A model generated the notes under the pieces. That model ran no database searches. It saw nothing but the letters and a program-made list of their open reading frames with translations, and had not been told where the DNA came from. Below, one piece after another: positions 50,578-60,915 of a stretch of 64,000 nt of DNA (positions are counted from its first letter, which is position 1; every line of letters starts with the position of its first letter). The stretch is from Gp6-AA40 sp036407095 (GTDB lineage: Bacteria; Acidobacteriota; Vicinamibacteria; Vicinamibacterales; UBA2999): positions 103,245-167,244 of the forward strand of contig DASWZV010000039.1 of assembly GCA_036407095.1 (NCBI GenBank). Direction: 5' to 3'. A program made the translations under genes and the position numbers.

Positions 50578-50649
50578 GCAGATTGCCTTCGACCGGCTGA
50601 AAAGCACGCGGCTGAGCGGTACGAGCGTCTATCAACCAGGGGCCTTTCG

Positions 50650-50658
50650 TGCTATGAT
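50650..50658 (+). promoter_or_regulatory. Extended -10 promoter of the M16 peptidase gene
   Basis: TGCTATGAT (TG at 50650-50651, TATGAT at 50653-50658) is an extended -10 element, 72 bp before the ATG at 50731. No good -35 is evident. Confidence 0.6.
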
Positions 50659-50730
50659 CTGCGTGTTCTTCTAATTCCCTGTCTGTCAAGGGTTTGCAGC
50701 TGATGTTGGAGCTCCGCTGAGGAGCGGTCC

Positions 50731-52035
50731 ATGCGGCGGCGTCTCTCGAAAACACACGAAGTGTCTCAGCCAGCCATCGTTCGCGACGTGCTCCCCAACG
50801 GTCTCCGTCTCCTCACGGAGCGCATGCCGCACGTGCGCTCGGTGAGCATCGGCGTGTGGCTGGCGCGCGGATCCCGTCACGAGACCGAGGCGCAGAGCGG
50901 CATCGCCCACTTCGTGGAGCACATGCTGTTCAAAGGGACAGCCACGCGGAGCGCCGAGGACATCGCGCAGACCGTGGATTCCATCGGCGGGCAGATGGAC
51001 GCGTTCACGGCCAAGGAGTACGCGAGCTACTACTTCAAGGTGCTCGACGAGCACGTGTCGCTGGCCGTTGATCTGCTGGCCGACATCGTCATGCGCCCGG
51101 CCTTCAGCGAGGAAGACATCGCACGCGAGAAGAAGGTGGTCCTCGAAGAAATCAAGATGGTCGAGGATACGCCCGACGATCTCGTCCACGAGCTGTTTAC
51201 CGAGAGCTTCTGGCGCGGTCACGCGCTGGGGCGTCCGATTCTCGGGACCAAGGAGACCGTGGAGAGCTTCACGCAGTCGGCCCTGCGTGAGTACTTCGTC
51301 GACACATACGCCGCGCCCAATCTGATCGTCGCGGCGGTGGGGAACATCGAACACGAGCGCGTCCGCGATCTCGTGACGCGCGCCTTCGAGGGCCTGCCGG
51401 CCTCGACCCGACCGGTCACCGATGAGCCGCCGCGAGTGATTCCGCACACGCTGGTTCGCAACAAGGAGCTCGAACAGAGCCATGTGTGCCTGGGGACCAA
51501 CGGGTATCAGCAGGATCACGCCGATCGATACGTCAGCTACGCGCTGAACACGGTGCTCGGCGGTTCGATGAGCTCGCGTCTGTTTCAGAACGTGCGTGAA
51601 AAGCGCGGTCTGGCCTACTCCGTCTTCAGCGGGCTCAGCGCGTATCGCGATGCCGGTTCGATGACCATCTACGCGGGATGCGCGAACGACGCCGTCGGCG
51701 AGCTGATTGACGTCGTGATTGCGGAGCTGCGCCGCCTCAAAGAGGAGCCGCTTCCCGAGTCGGAGCTTCGGCGCGCGAAGGATCACTTGAAGGGCAGCCT
51801 GATGCTGAACCTGGAGAGCACTTCCAGCCGCATGTCGCACCTGGCGCGTCAGGAGATCTACTTCGACAGGCATTTCGGGCTCGACGACACGCTCGAGGGC
51901 GTCGAGCGGGTGACGACCGGCGACGTGCAGCGGGTCGCGCGCGATCTGTTCGGCGATTCGTCGCTCGGCGCGACGGTGCTCGGCGCGGTGAATGGGCTGA
52001 AGATTTCACGGGAGCGGTTGGCGCTGGGTTCATGA
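50731..52035 (+). CDS. M16 family zinc metallopeptidase
   Basis: A processing-peptidase-like protein of 434 residues. The inverted zinc motif HFVEH has His60, Glu63 and His64, and Glu140 in EEIKMVEDTPDD is the third ligand. The R/Y pair that closes the active site is in the C-terminal half (LGGSMSSRLFQNVREKRGLA, YSV), so this single chain carries both halves of the usual M16B domain pair. No signal peptide, hence probably cytoplasmic. GAGGAG before ATG 50731 fixes the start. It precedes purB by 56 nt on the same strand and diverges from rlmN. Substrate unknown. Confidence 0.93.
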   Translation: MRRRLSKTHEVSQPAIVRDVLPNGLRLLTERMPHVRSVSIGVWLARGSRHETEAQSGIAHFVEHMLFKGTATRSAEDIAQTVDSIGGQMDAFTAKEYASYYFKVLDEHVSLAVDLLADIVMRPAFSEEDIAREKKVVLEEIKMVEDTPDDLVHELFTESFWRGHALGRPILGTKETVESFTQSALREYFVDTYAAPNLIVAAVGNIEHERVRDLVTRAFEGLPASTRPVTDEPPRVIPHTLVRNKELEQSHVCLGTNGYQQDHADRYVSYALNTVLGGSMSSRLFQNVREKRGLAYSVFSGLSAYRDAGSMTIYAGCANDAVGELIDVVIAELRRLKEEPLPESELRRAKDHLKGSLMLNLESTSSRMSHLARQEIYFDRHFGLDDTLEGVERVTTGDVQRVARDLFGDSSLGATVLGAVNGLKISRERLALGS

Positions 52036-52091
52036 GATCTCGAAACTCGAGATGCATCACTGACAGAGGGGGGCGGCGAGGCGGCTAAAGA

Positions 52092-53396
52092 ATGATCCGT
52101 CGTTACACCCACCCGGAGATGGATCGCATCTGGAGCGATCAACGAAAGTACGAGACCTGGCTGCAGGTTGAAACCGCCGCAGCCGAAGCCATGGCGCGCG
52201 AGGGCATCGTTCCCCAGGAGGCCGCGCGTGATATCCGCGAGCGCGGCCGGTTCGACGTCGCACGCATCGAAGCGATCGAAGAAACCACTCAGCACGACGT
52301 CATCGCGTTTACGACCGCCGTCGCCGAACACGTCGGCCCGTCGGCGCGATGGCTGCATTTCGGCCTGACCTCCTCCGATGTGATCGACACGGCGCTGGCG
52401 ATTCAGATGCGCGAGGCCTGCGACGTGATCCTCGCCTGCCTCGAGCAGTTGATGCGGGCGGTGCAGACGCGCGCCGACGAGCATCGACGCACGCCGATGA
52501 TCGGGCGGACCCACGGCGTGCACGCCGAGCCGATGACGTTCGGTCTCAAGCTCGCGCTGTGGTACGCCGAGCTCGGCCGCGATGTCGTTCGGATGCGACG
52601 CGCTCGCGAGGTGATCGCCGTCGGGAAGCTGTCGGGAGCGGTCGGAACGTTCGCGCACCTGCCGCCATCGATCGAAGCGGATGTGTGCCGCACGCTCGGT
52701 CTGCAGCCAGCGCTCGTCGCGTCACAGGTCATCCAACGCGATCGTCACGCCGAACTTCTCTCGGCGATGGCGATCACCGGCTCGTCGCTCGAGAAGTTCG
52801 CCCTCGAAATCCGCGGCTTGCAGAAAACCGAGATCGGTGAGGTCGAGGAGCCATTCGGGAAAGGGCAGAAGGGGTCGTCGGCGATGCCCCACAAGCGCAA
52901 TCCGATCGGCTGCGAACAGATCGTCGGCCTGGCGCGGCTCCTGCGCGGCAACGCGATTCCGGCGATCGAGAACAACGCGCTGTGGCACGAGCGCGACATC
53001 TCGCATTCATCCGTGGAGCGCGTGATTCTCCCGGACAGCTTCATCGTGCTCGATCACATGCTCCGCCGGTTTACTCGCATCGTGTCGGGCATGATCGTCT
53101 ACCCCGAGCGGATGCGCGAGAACCTCGAGCGATCGCGTGGCGTCGTCTTCTCGGGAACGGTGCTGCTGGAGCTCGCGCAGCGGGGCGTGTCGCGCGAGCA
53201 GGCCTACGAGTGGGTCCAACGCAACGCGATGCGGGCGTTGCACGAACAGCGCGATTTCAAGGCGCTGCTGCTCGCCGATCCCGACGTCACCCGGGTGCTG
53301 CAGCCCGACGATATCGAGCGCGCCTTCGACTTGAACCCACAGCTCCGTCACGTCGATCATGTATTCGATCGGGTCTTTCAGGAGGTCGCTGTCTGA
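52092..53396 (+). CDS. purB: Adenylosuccinate lyase
   Basis: Cleaves SAICAR to AICAR and adenylosuccinate to AMP. The 434-residue protein begins MIRRYTHPEMDRIWSDQRKY, as in this family, and has the catalytic flexible loop GSSAMPHKRNPIGCEQIVGL, the His-containing GRTHGVHAEPMTFGLKLALW and TSSDVIDTALAIQM. Its stop codon overlaps the purS start (TGATG), so purB-purS-purQ are translationally coupled. Confidence 0.97.
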   Translation: MIRRYTHPEMDRIWSDQRKYETWLQVETAAAEAMAREGIVPQEAARDIRERGRFDVARIEAIEETTQHDVIAFTTAVAEHVGPSARWLHFGLTSSDVIDTALAIQMREACDVILACLEQLMRAVQTRADEHRRTPMIGRTHGVHAEPMTFGLKLALWYAELGRDVVRMRRAREVIAVGKLSGAVGTFAHLPPSIEADVCRTLGLQPALVASQVIQRDRHAELLSAMAITGSSLEKFALEIRGLQKTEIGEVEEPFGKGQKGSSAMPHKRNPIGCEQIVGLARLLRGNAIPAIENNALWHERDISHSSVERVILPDSFIVLDHMLRRFTRIVSGMIVYPERMRENLERSRGVVFSGTVLLELAQRGVSREQAYEWVQRNAMRALHEQRDFKALLLADPDVTRVLQPDDIERAFDLNPQLRHVDHVFDRVFQEVAV

Positions 53397-53641
53397 TGCG
53401 GACTCGTGTGTTTGTCACGCTGAAGCCGTCGGTGTTCGATCCGCAGGGGACGACGGTCACCGATGCCTTGCATACACTCGGTTACACCTCGGTGAAGGAT
53501 GTTCGACAGGGGAAGTACTTCGAGCTCGATATCGACGCGGCGAGCACCGATGAGGCCCGGCGGCTCGCGTCGGAGGCCGCCGACAAGCTCCTGGCCAACC
53601 CCGTGATCGAGAGCTATCGCGTGGAGGTTGACGCCCGATGA
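53396..53641 (+). CDS. purS: Phosphoribosylformylglycinamidine synthase subunit PurS
   Basis: Small structural subunit that joins PurQ and PurL in the FGAM synthase complex. The 81-residue protein has TRVFVTLKPSVFDPQGTTVT, DALHTLGYTSVKDVRQGKYF and LANPVIESYRVEVDA, typical PurS. It overlaps purB at its start and purQ at its end (ATGA). Presence of PurS matches the short PurL downstream. Confidence 0.96.
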   Translation: MRTRVFVTLKPSVFDPQGTTVTDALHTLGYTSVKDVRQGKYFELDIDAASTDEARRLASEAADKLLANPVIESYRVEVDAR

Positions 53642-54387
53642 AATTCGCCGTCGTCGTCTTCCCTGGTTCGAACTGCGACCACGACGCCTACTACGCGGTG
53701 AACAACGTCCTGGGACAGGACGCGGAAATGATCTGGCACAAGGACACGAGCCTTGGCAACGCCGACGCGGTCATCCTGCCGGGTGGCTTCGCCCACGGCG
53801 ACTACCTGCGCACCGGCGCGATCGCCCGCTTTTCTCCGATCATGCGGGCGGTCAAGTCGTTTGCCGCAGCTGGCGGGCCGGTCCTCGGCATCTGCAATGG
53901 ATTCCAGGTACTGCTCGAAGCGGGGCTGCTGCCGGGAGCGATGCTGCGGAATCGGAGCCTGCATTTCCGCTGCGAACACGTGCACGTGCGGGTCGAACAC
54001 ACCGACACCCTGTTCACCACGAGCTGCAACGTCGGGCAGGTGCTGCGCATCCCAATCGCCCACGGCGAGGGCAACTACTACGCGGAGCCCGATGTCATCG
54101 AGCAGCTCGAAAGAGATCGACGGATCATCTTCCGCTACGTGACAGCGAGCGGTGAGGTCACCGATGCGGCCAATCCGAACGGGTCCGCTCACCACATCGC
54201 CGGCATTACGAACGAAGCGCGCAATGTCGTAGGGCTGATGCCGCATCCCGAGCGCGCCTGCGAGCTCGCGGTTGGCAGCGCCGATGGACGAGTGATCTTC
54301 GAGTCGGTCATCCATGGGGTCGGAGGTCGTTTTTCGAGGACAGTTCCGACGACTGTCGCGACCGGTTCTGGGGTGGGCGTCCTTTAG
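53638..54387 (+). CDS. purQ: Phosphoribosylformylglycinamidine synthase subunit PurQ
   Basis: Glutaminase subunit that supplies ammonia to PurL. The 249-residue class I amidotransferase has the nucleophile in GICNGFQVLLEAGLLPGAML, oxyanion segment ILPGGFAHGDYLR, and the His-Glu pair in GLMPHPERACE. The final ~25 residues (IHGVGGRFSRTVPTTVATGS, then GVGVL) extend beyond the usual end and look non-conserved. A 110-bp gap then separates it from purL, unlike the overlaps before it. Confidence 0.96.
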   Translation: MKFAVVVFPGSNCDHDAYYAVNNVLGQDAEMIWHKDTSLGNADAVILPGGFAHGDYLRTGAIARFSPIMRAVKSFAAAGGPVLGICNGFQVLLEAGLLPGAMLRNRSLHFRCEHVHVRVEHTDTLFTTSCNVGQVLRIPIAHGEGNYYAEPDVIEQLERDRRIIFRYVTASGEVTDAANPNGSAHHIAGITNEARNVVGLMPHPERACELAVGSADGRVIFESVIHGVGGRFSRTVPTTVATGSGVGVL

Positions 54388-54497
54388 AGAGCACCGAATT
54401 GATTGACCACGTGACCCCAGCGTCCGGCGTCGAGAGCGGTGAGCGGGCCGCGACAACGGAGCGGTCCGGCCCGATCTGGGTAGGGAGATACCAGTAG

Positions 54498-56747
<2,250 letters not shown>

Positions 56748-56760
56748 GGTCGTACACTGA

Positions 56761-56850
56761 AGGAATCAGGAATCGGGAATCAGGATCAGGAGGAACCAGC
56801 TGGGTTCCCGAATCTGCTGCATCCAAATTCCTGCCTCCTGATTCCTGATT
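56761..56850. repeat. Imperfect inverted repeat of AATCAGG units between purL and purF
   Basis: AATCAGGAATCGGG (56764-56777) is matched by CCTGATTCCTGATT (56837-56850) at 13 of 14 positions, with more AATCAGG-like units inside the left arm. The whole can form a long hairpin that fills most of the 116-bp gap. It has no T run and does not look like a terminator. Confidence 0.8.
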
Positions 56851-56863
56851 TTGGGGCCTACTG

Positions 56864-58339
56864 ATGGACAAGTTCCGCGAAGAGTGCGGCGTCTTCGGGA
56901 TCTTCGGAGACCCGGAGGCATCGAAATTCACGTATCTGGGCTTGTACGCGCTCCAGCATCGTGGTCAGGAAAGCGCGGGCATTGCATCGGCCGATGGCAC
57001 GAGTATTCGCGTGACCAAGGCAATGGGCTACGTCAACGACGTCTTCAACCCGGAGATACTGGCAGAGCTGCCGGGCCACATCGCGATGGGGCACGTTCGG
57101 TACTCAACTGCCGGCGAAAGCCGTCTCGCCAACGCGCAGCCGATCGTCGTCGACAGCGCACACGGACAGCTGGCCGTTGGACACAACGGCAATCTCGTGA
57201 ACGCCAGCGAGCTGCGCGACGTGCTGGTCCGCACCGGTGCGATTTTCCAGGCCACAACTGATACCGAGGTGATCGTCCATTTGTTCGCCCGTTCGCGCGA
57301 GAGCGGAGCGGAAGCGGCGGTTGTCGACGCGCTCTTGCAGGTGCGGGGAGCTTTTTCGTTCGTGATGATGACGAAGGACTCGCTGATTGGCGTGCGCGAT
57401 CCGCATGGCTTTCGTCCTCTCGCGCTCGGCAAGCGCGGCGATGCGTGGGTGATCTGTTCCGAGACCTGCGCGATGGATTTGATCGGCGCCACCTACGTGC
57501 GCGATGTCGAGCCGGGTGAAGTGGTCGTCGCGAGCGCGCACGGGCTGAAGTCGATCAAGCCGTTCGGCGCGGCGCGCCAGGCACAGTGCATCTTCGAGCA
57601 TGTCTATTTCGCGCGACCCGACAGTTACGTGTTCGGCGAGAGCGTCAACGAGATCCGCACCGAGTTCGGACGACGGCTGGCGCGTGAGTCGGGCATCGAT
57701 GCCGATGTCGTCGTGCCGATTCCCGATTCGGGTGTCTGTGCGGCGATCGGGTACTCCGAGGCGTCGCTGACGCCAATGAGAATGGGCCTCATTCGCAATC
57801 ATTACGTCGGGCGCACGTTCATCGAGCCGCGGCAGTCGATTCGGCACTTCGGTGTGCGGGTCAAGCTGAATCCCGTACGTAGCATTCTGGAGGGCAAGCG
57901 CGTCGTGCTCGTCGACGACTCGATCGTGCGCGGGACGACGAGCCGGAAGATCGTGAAGATGGTTCGCGAGGCTGGTGCGAAGGAAGTCCACATGCGCATC
58001 AGCTGCCCGCCGACGATTTCACCCTGCTTCTACGGTGTGGACACCCCTCGTCGATCGGAGTTGATCGCGGCCACCCACACGGTCGAAGAGATACGGAAGT
58101 ATCTGAACGCCGACACGTTGGCGTACCTCAGTCACGACGGGCTCGTCGACTCGGTGAAAGGCGGCCGAACCAGCTACTGCACCTCCTGCTACACCGGGCA
58201 GTATCCGGTCGCGTTCCCACGGGACGAAGAGGCGTACCTGCAGCTCGCGCTCAAGCTCAATGGCGAATCGGCCAAGGCCGAACCTCTAGCCGTGCCCGTG
58301 CACATCCACGATTTCGACAAAGATCCAGTCGTCAGCTGA
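56864..58339 (+). CDS. purF: Amidophosphoribosyltransferase
   Basis: First committed step of purine synthesis. The 491-residue protein starts MDKFREECGVFGIFGDPEAS. A 7-residue propeptide would be removed to expose Cys8 as the catalytic nucleophile. Glutaminase motifs: YALQHRGQESAGIA, GHVRYSTAGES, HNGNLVNA. The PRTase site is VVLVDDSIVRGTTSRKIVKM. Cysteines in QAQCIFEHVY, ISCPPTISPC and YCTSCYTGQY match the ligands of the 4Fe-4S cluster in Bacillus-type enzymes, so an oxygen-sensitive cluster form is likely. Confidence 0.97.
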   Translation: MDKFREECGVFGIFGDPEASKFTYLGLYALQHRGQESAGIASADGTSIRVTKAMGYVNDVFNPEILAELPGHIAMGHVRYSTAGESRLANAQPIVVDSAHGQLAVGHNGNLVNASELRDVLVRTGAIFQATTDTEVIVHLFARSRESGAEAAVVDALLQVRGAFSFVMMTKDSLIGVRDPHGFRPLALGKRGDAWVICSETCAMDLIGATYVRDVEPGEVVVASAHGLKSIKPFGAARQAQCIFEHVYFARPDSYVFGESVNEIRTEFGRRLARESGIDADVVVPIPDSGVCAAIGYSEASLTPMRMGLIRNHYVGRTFIEPRQSIRHFGVRVKLNPVRSILEGKRVVLVDDSIVRGTTSRKIVKMVREAGAKEVHMRISCPPTISPCFYGVDTPRRSELIAATHTVEEIRKYLNADTLAYLSHDGLVDSVKGGRTSYCTSCYTGQYPVAFPRDEEAYLQLALKLNGESAKAEPLAVPVHIHDFDKDPVVS

Positions 58340-58357
58340 CATTCGAGCGCCCCGTTC

Positions 58358-59392
58358 ATGGACTACAAGTCATCTGGGGTCGATATCGATGCCGGCAACG
58401 AGGCCGTCCGCCGGATCCGCGGCCTCGCGCGCTCGACGTTCACGTCCGGCGTGCTCTCTGACATCGGCTCGTTCGGCGGCTTGTTTCAGCTGGACACGGG
58501 CCGGAATCGTCATCCCGTGCTCGTGGCGAGCGCCGATGGTGTCGGCACCAAGCTGAAGGTGGCGTTTCTCGCGAACCGGCACGACACGGTGGGCGTCGAT
58601 CTCGTGAACCACTGCGTGAACGACATCCTCGTGCAGGGGGCCGAGCCGCTCTTCTTTCTCGACTATCTCGCGACCGGCCGACTGTCGCCGGTCGTCGCCG
58701 AAGCCATCGTCGGCGGTATGGCCAAGGCCTGCCGCGACAACGGATGCGCGTTGCTGGGTGGCGAGACCGCCGAAATGCCCGGTATGTACGCCGATGGCGA
58801 ATACGATCTCGCCGGCTTCATCGTCGGCGTGGTCGATCGAGAGCGATTGATCAACGGGCGCACGATCACGATCGGCGACGTGCTCGTTGGCGTACCTTCG
58901 TCCGGGCTGCACACCAACGGCTATTCGCTCGCACGGCGCATCGTCTTCGACACGCTCGGACTGGGCGTCGACAGTCAGGTCCCGGAGTTGTCGACCACTA
59001 TAGGGGAGGCGCTGCTCCAGCCTCATCGATCCTACCTGTCCATGATCTTGCCGATTCTCGATGCCGGTCGGGTCAAAGGTATGGCCCACATCACTGGCGG
59101 AGGCATCACCGACAACCTGCCGCGCATCCTCCCACATGGGACCGCGGCGGTCGTCGATGTCTCATCGTGGACAGTGCCGCCGCTGTTTCGATGGTTGCAG
59201 AAGAGTGGACAGGTGCCTGCGGAAGAGATGATGCGCACGTTCAACATGGGCATTGGTCTCATCATCGTGACGACGAAACACAACTCGGAGGCGCTGATCG
59301 AGGAGCTCGCCGCCCGCGGTGGTCACGACGCCCGCGTGATCGGCGAGATCGTCCCCGGCGAACCGCCGTCCGTGAGCTACATAAATCTGTAA
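58358..59392 (+). CDS. purM: Phosphoribosylformylglycinamidine cyclo-ligase
   Basis: Closes the imidazole ring to give AIR. The 344-residue protein has YKSSGVDIDAGNEAVRRIRG, VASADGVGTKLKVAFLANRH, the GVDLVNHCVNDILVQGAEPL motif and LLGGETAEMPGMYADGEYDL, all characteristic. It ends at 59392, two bases before a perfect inverted repeat, and purN begins inside that repeat. It is 18 nt after purF. Confidence 0.97.
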   Translation: MDYKSSGVDIDAGNEAVRRIRGLARSTFTSGVLSDIGSFGGLFQLDTGRNRHPVLVASADGVGTKLKVAFLANRHDTVGVDLVNHCVNDILVQGAEPLFFLDYLATGRLSPVVAEAIVGGMAKACRDNGCALLGGETAEMPGMYADGEYDLAGFIVGVVDRERLINGRTITIGDVLVGVPSSGLHTNGYSLARRIVFDTLGLGVDSQVPELSTTIGEALLQPHRSYLSMILPILDAGRVKGMAHITGGGITDNLPRILPHGTAAVVDVSSWTVPPLFRWLQKSGQVPAEEMMRTFNMGIGLIIVTTKHNSEALIEELAARGGHDARVIGEIVPGEPPSVSYINL

Positions 59393-59393
59393 T

Positions 59394-59474
59394 GGGGTCG
59401 GGAGTCATTCTCACTGGTAACTCTCGAGAATGACTCCCGACCCTGTTTCGAAATCCAAAATGACTCCCGACCCC
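59394..59474. repeat. REP-like inverted repeat carrying the purN start codons
   Basis: GGGTCGGGAGTCATTCTC (59395-59412) and its perfect 18-bp complement (59426-59443) flank a 13-nt loop. A further copy, AATGACTCCCGACCCC (59459-59474), is complementary to 59394-59409 and is a direct repeat of the right arm 30 nt later. The 30-nt spacing keeps both copies in one reading frame, so each ATGACTCCCGAC can encode Met-Thr-Pro-Asp. Confidence 0.9.
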
Positions 59475-60098
59475 AATTCGCGCCGCATCGGGGTGCTCAT
59501 CTCGGGGCGCGGCACCAACTTGCAGTCGCTCATCGATGCGACTCGCGACAAACGACTCGATGCGACGATCGCCGTGGTGATATCGAACCGCGCCGACGCC
59601 GGCGGCCTTGAACGTGCGCATCGCGCCGGAATCGAGACGCTGGTGCTCGATCACCGGGGATGGCCTTCACGCGAGGACTACGATCGCGCGATCGCACGAG
59701 AGCTGCACGCGCGCGATGTGCACCTCGTCTGCCTCGCCGGATTCATGCGCCGGTTCAGTGACGTCATGCTCGAGGCGTTTCCCAACGCGATTCTCAATAT
59801 CCATCCATCGCTGTTGCCCGCGTTCCCTGGACTCCACCCACACCACGAGGCGCTCGAACACGGTGTCAAGGTGAGCGGCGTGACCGTTCACCTCGTCACC
59901 CCGGATCTCGACGCCGGACCGATCGTCGTGCAGCGGAGCGTTCCTGTGCTCGCGGACGACACGCCCGACACCCTCGCCGCGCGCATCCTGATCGAAGAAC
60001 ACAAGGCGTATCCCGAAGCGGTGTCGATTGTGCTGGCCGGTGGCTGGAGGGTGGACGGTCGACGCTTCGTCAGATCGACGACTGACGCCGGAGTGTGA
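59430..60098 (+). CDS. purN: Phosphoribosylglycinamide formyltransferase
   Basis: Transfers a formyl group from 10-formyltetrahydrofolate to GAR. The enzyme core starts at residue ~19 (RRIGVLISGRGTNLQSLIDA) and has the substrate site NILNIHPSLLPAFPGLHPHH with catalytic Asn/His, and HLVTPDLDAGPIVVQRSVPV with catalytic Asp. The first 18 residues, MTPDPVSKSKMTPDPNS and following, are encoded by the REP-like repeat. Starts at 59430 and 59460 are both possible, giving 222 or 212 residues. The 3' end overlaps the opposite phosphoesterase gene by 29 bp. Confidence 0.95.
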   Translation: MTPDPVSKSKMTPDPNSRRIGVLISGRGTNLQSLIDATRDKRLDATIAVVISNRADAGGLERAHRAGIETLVLDHRGWPSREDYDRAIARELHARDVHLVCLAGFMRRFSDVMLEAFPNAILNIHPSLLPAFPGLHPHHEALEHGVKVSGVTVHLVTPDLDAGPIVVQRSVPVLADDTPDTLAARILIEEHKAYPEAVSIVLAGGWRVDGRRFVRSTTDAGV

Positions 60099-60894
60099 TG
60101 ACCGCAACTTCCGGTGGGCAGTTGATCCGAATCGGCACATACACCGTCCCGATTCCACGGCTGACGAAGATCGACGTGTTCTCGCGCCGGCCCAGACCTT
60201 CGAGAACGGGGAAGCGCGCGCGCGCGATCGCGCCGACCCCAGGCATGACCACCTGTCCGCCGTGGGTGTGACCTGACAGCACCGCGGGAACATCGAGCGC
60301 CGCCGCCTCGGTCAACCGCCGAGGATCGTGCGCCAGCAGCAGCACCGTATCGTCTGCGCCCTTCAGCACGCGTGAGATGTCGGTCGGCCGTCGTGTCCAG
60401 AAGCGAATGCCCGCAAGCTCCAGCGCTTCCCCGCGGATCAGCACACGTGTGCGCTGGTCCTTGAGCACCACGAAACTCCTCCTGGCCAGGGCCGCCGGCA
60501 TATCGCGATCATCGTCGTGGTTGCCGAGGATCGCGTACACGCCGTTTGGCGCATGCAGCGGTGACAGCAGCTCCGCGACCGGCTCGACGTAGTCTCGATC
60601 GCCGTACGTCACGTAATCGCCGCCGAGAACGATGAGGTCGGTGTGTGCCTCGAGAGCCAGGCGTACCGCCTGTGTGACGTCCGCTGCTGGAACGAGATGA
60701 CTGTGGTGGATGTCAGTCAGCAGGCCGATGCGCAAGCCGTCGAGTGCTGGCGGCAAGCCGGACACGGGGAGCGTCGCTTCGGTCACGCCGACACGATGGC
60801 GTTCGTCGACGACACCGTAGGTCACGGCGCCGGCGCATGCGCCAATGGTTCCGGCGAGCGCGCCTCTGAGTACGGCGCGTCGGGTCAGGGGCAT
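60070..60894 (-). CDS. Exported metallophosphoesterase (calcineurin-like)
   Basis: The 274-residue protein has all metal-site motifs of the calcineurin-like family: GLLTDIHHSH, LIVLGGDYVTYGDRDYVEPV, ILGNHDDDRD, and AVLSGHTHGGQVVMPG. The N-terminus, MPLTRRAVLRGALAGTIGAC, has a twin-arginine motif (TRRAVLRG) and a hydrophobic stretch, so folded export through Tat, or a membrane anchor, is predicted. The group includes UDP-2,3-diacylglucosamine- and phosphodiester-cleaving enzymes, but the substrate is not identifiable. ATG 60894 has TACTAT 9 nt upstream. It is divergent from tyrS and overlaps purN at its 3' end. Confidence 0.9.
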   Translation of the reverse strand: MPLTRRAVLRGALAGTIGACAGAVTYGVVDERHRVGVTEATLPVSGLPPALDGLRIGLLTDIHHSHLVPAADVTQAVRLALEAHTDLIVLGGDYVTYGDRDYVEPVAELLSPLHAPNGVYAILGNHDDDRDMPAALARRSFVVLKDQRTRVLIRGEALELAGIRFWTRRPTDISRVLKGADDTVLLLAHDPRRLTEAAALDVPAVLSGHTHGGQVVMPGVGAIARARFPVLEGLGRRENTSIFVSRGIGTVYVPIRINCPPEVAVITLRRQSSI

Positions 60895-60902
60895 GTTTCT
60901 CG

Positions 60903-60909
60903 TATAGTA
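60903..60909. promoter_or_regulatory. Overlapping divergent -10 elements for tyrS and the phosphoesterase gene
   Basis: Forward TATAGT (60903-60908) lies 7 nt before the tyrS GTG at 60916. Reverse TACTAT (60909 to 60904) lies 9 nt before the phosphoesterase ATG at 60894. Five of six bases are shared. Only 21 bp lie between the two start codons, so both transcripts must be leaderless or nearly so. Confidence 0.65.
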
Positions 60910-60915
60910 GCGGCT

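Noticed and set aside
54388..54497. Possible frameshift or gene remnant between purQ and purL
   Set aside because: The purQ tail is long and the gap is unusual for this operon, but the 110 bp shows no conserved PurQ or PurL sequence, and purL has its own ribosome-binding site.
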